Positions 44,456 to 44,598 of a stretch of DNA of 44,598 nucleotides are shown here, in pieces. Numbering within the stretch: position 1 is the stretch's first letter; every line of letters starts with the position of its first letter. Where the stretch lies: NCBI GenBank assembly GCA_903823115.1, contig CAIJRN010000071.1, forward strand, positions 1 through 44,598, given 5' to 3'. The notes under the pieces are model-generated. The model was not told the origin of the DNA. It saw nothing but the letters and a program-made list of their open reading frames with translations, and ran no database searches. The position numbers and the translations under genes were made by a program. This DNA comes from an uncultured cyanobacterium. GTDB lineage: Bacteria; Cyanobacteriota; Cyanobacteriia; PCC-6307; Cyanobiaceae.

Positions 44456-44598
44456 TCCGGTGACTGCCAGGAAAGATGACGCCGCTGCCGCGGATCAGCC
44501 GGCCATCACCAACGTAGTCGGATGGATGATGTTTTCCGGTGGTGGTGGATTGATCCAGACCACCTCCGGCTGACGCCAACAGCGGGTGGTTCGACTCC
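44456..44598 (+). other. Tail with hairpin and T-arm-like motif at window edge
   Basis: After the UPF0182 stop, CCGG-T-GGTGGT pairs with ACCACC-T-CCGG (44536-44573 region), a large hairpin without a T-tract. The last 17 bases contain GGTGGTTCGACTCC, which looks like the T-arm of a tRNA or tmRNA cut by the edge. No upstream anticodon or D arm is recognisable, so nothing is assigned. Confidence 0.3.

Noticed and set aside
44460-44573. Short GTG-started frame after the UPF0182 gene
   Set aside because: About 37 codons, low complexity, overlaps the large hairpin and has no recognisable feature.

Overview
The window reads as the chromosome of a GC-rich alpha-cyanobacterium of the Synechococcus/Cyanobium type. 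The evidence is chlorophyll biosynthesis (acsF), a photosystem II subunit (psb30/ycf12), several families largely restricted to cyanobacteria and plastids (DUF565/Ycf33, DUF2996, DUF6464-like, paired half-size UPF0016 proteins), high GC, and scattered HIP1 octamers (GCGATCGC). Most genes are housekeeping and densely packed, many with 4-60 base overlaps. No transposase, integrase, CRISPR array, rRNA or complete tRNA was found.

Layout. (1) 1-2860 is accessory: the 5' part of a secreted PEP-CTERM-type protein preceded by two matched 20-bp dyads; two back-to-back toxin-antitoxin-like modules (MNT/HEPN leftward, Phd/PIN rightward); and a Uma2-type nuclease. (2) 2860-6141 holds ispG, a Ctp-type S41 protease and a small membrane protein. 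(3) 6366-8445 is poorly characterised: a glycine-rich protein with a 15-bp minisatellite, a secreted HExxH protein, a 660-bp region with no gene that I can support, and a 56-residue acidic membrane protein. (4) 8500-16704 holds an HPPD-like protein, mfd, a second HExxH protein, an E. coli GapA-type gap1 and a hypothetical protein with a duplicated C-terminal module. (5) 16780-20637 holds a TerC-family protein, a DUF6464-like protein, a DEAD-box helicase and a lower-GC pocket with a DoxX-like protein. (6) 20860-24802 is a leftward tldD-tldE-fmt operon. (7) 25121-31906 is leftward: YkgJ - two half-size manganese exchangers, then an RNase II/R homologue - UbiX - membrane protein - DUF2996 - acsF. 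(8) 32070-38586 holds psb30, recJ, a cbbY-DUF565-glycerate kinase overlap operon, rpmF and ftsH. (9) 38666-44598 holds a bicupin, a MoaD/ThiS-like carrier, thrC and a UPF0182 membrane protein.

Genes that appear to work together: CbbY and glycerate 3-kinase both deal with by-products of Rubisco; AcsF, DUF2996 and UbiX lie in one presumptive transcription unit; TldD/TldE form a heteromeric protease; two half-size UPF0016 proteins probably make one Mn transporter; MoaD-like protein sits directly after threonine synthase. The observations I rate highest are the RNase II/R homologue that has lost all the catalytic aspartates, the twin NarL/LuxR-like dyads in front of the PEP-CTERM gene next to an 11-base homopolymer and an apparent frame slip, the divergent double TA locus, the pair of HExxH proteins with the pentapeptide-repeat partner, and an orphan intrinsic terminator in front of the UPF0182 gene.
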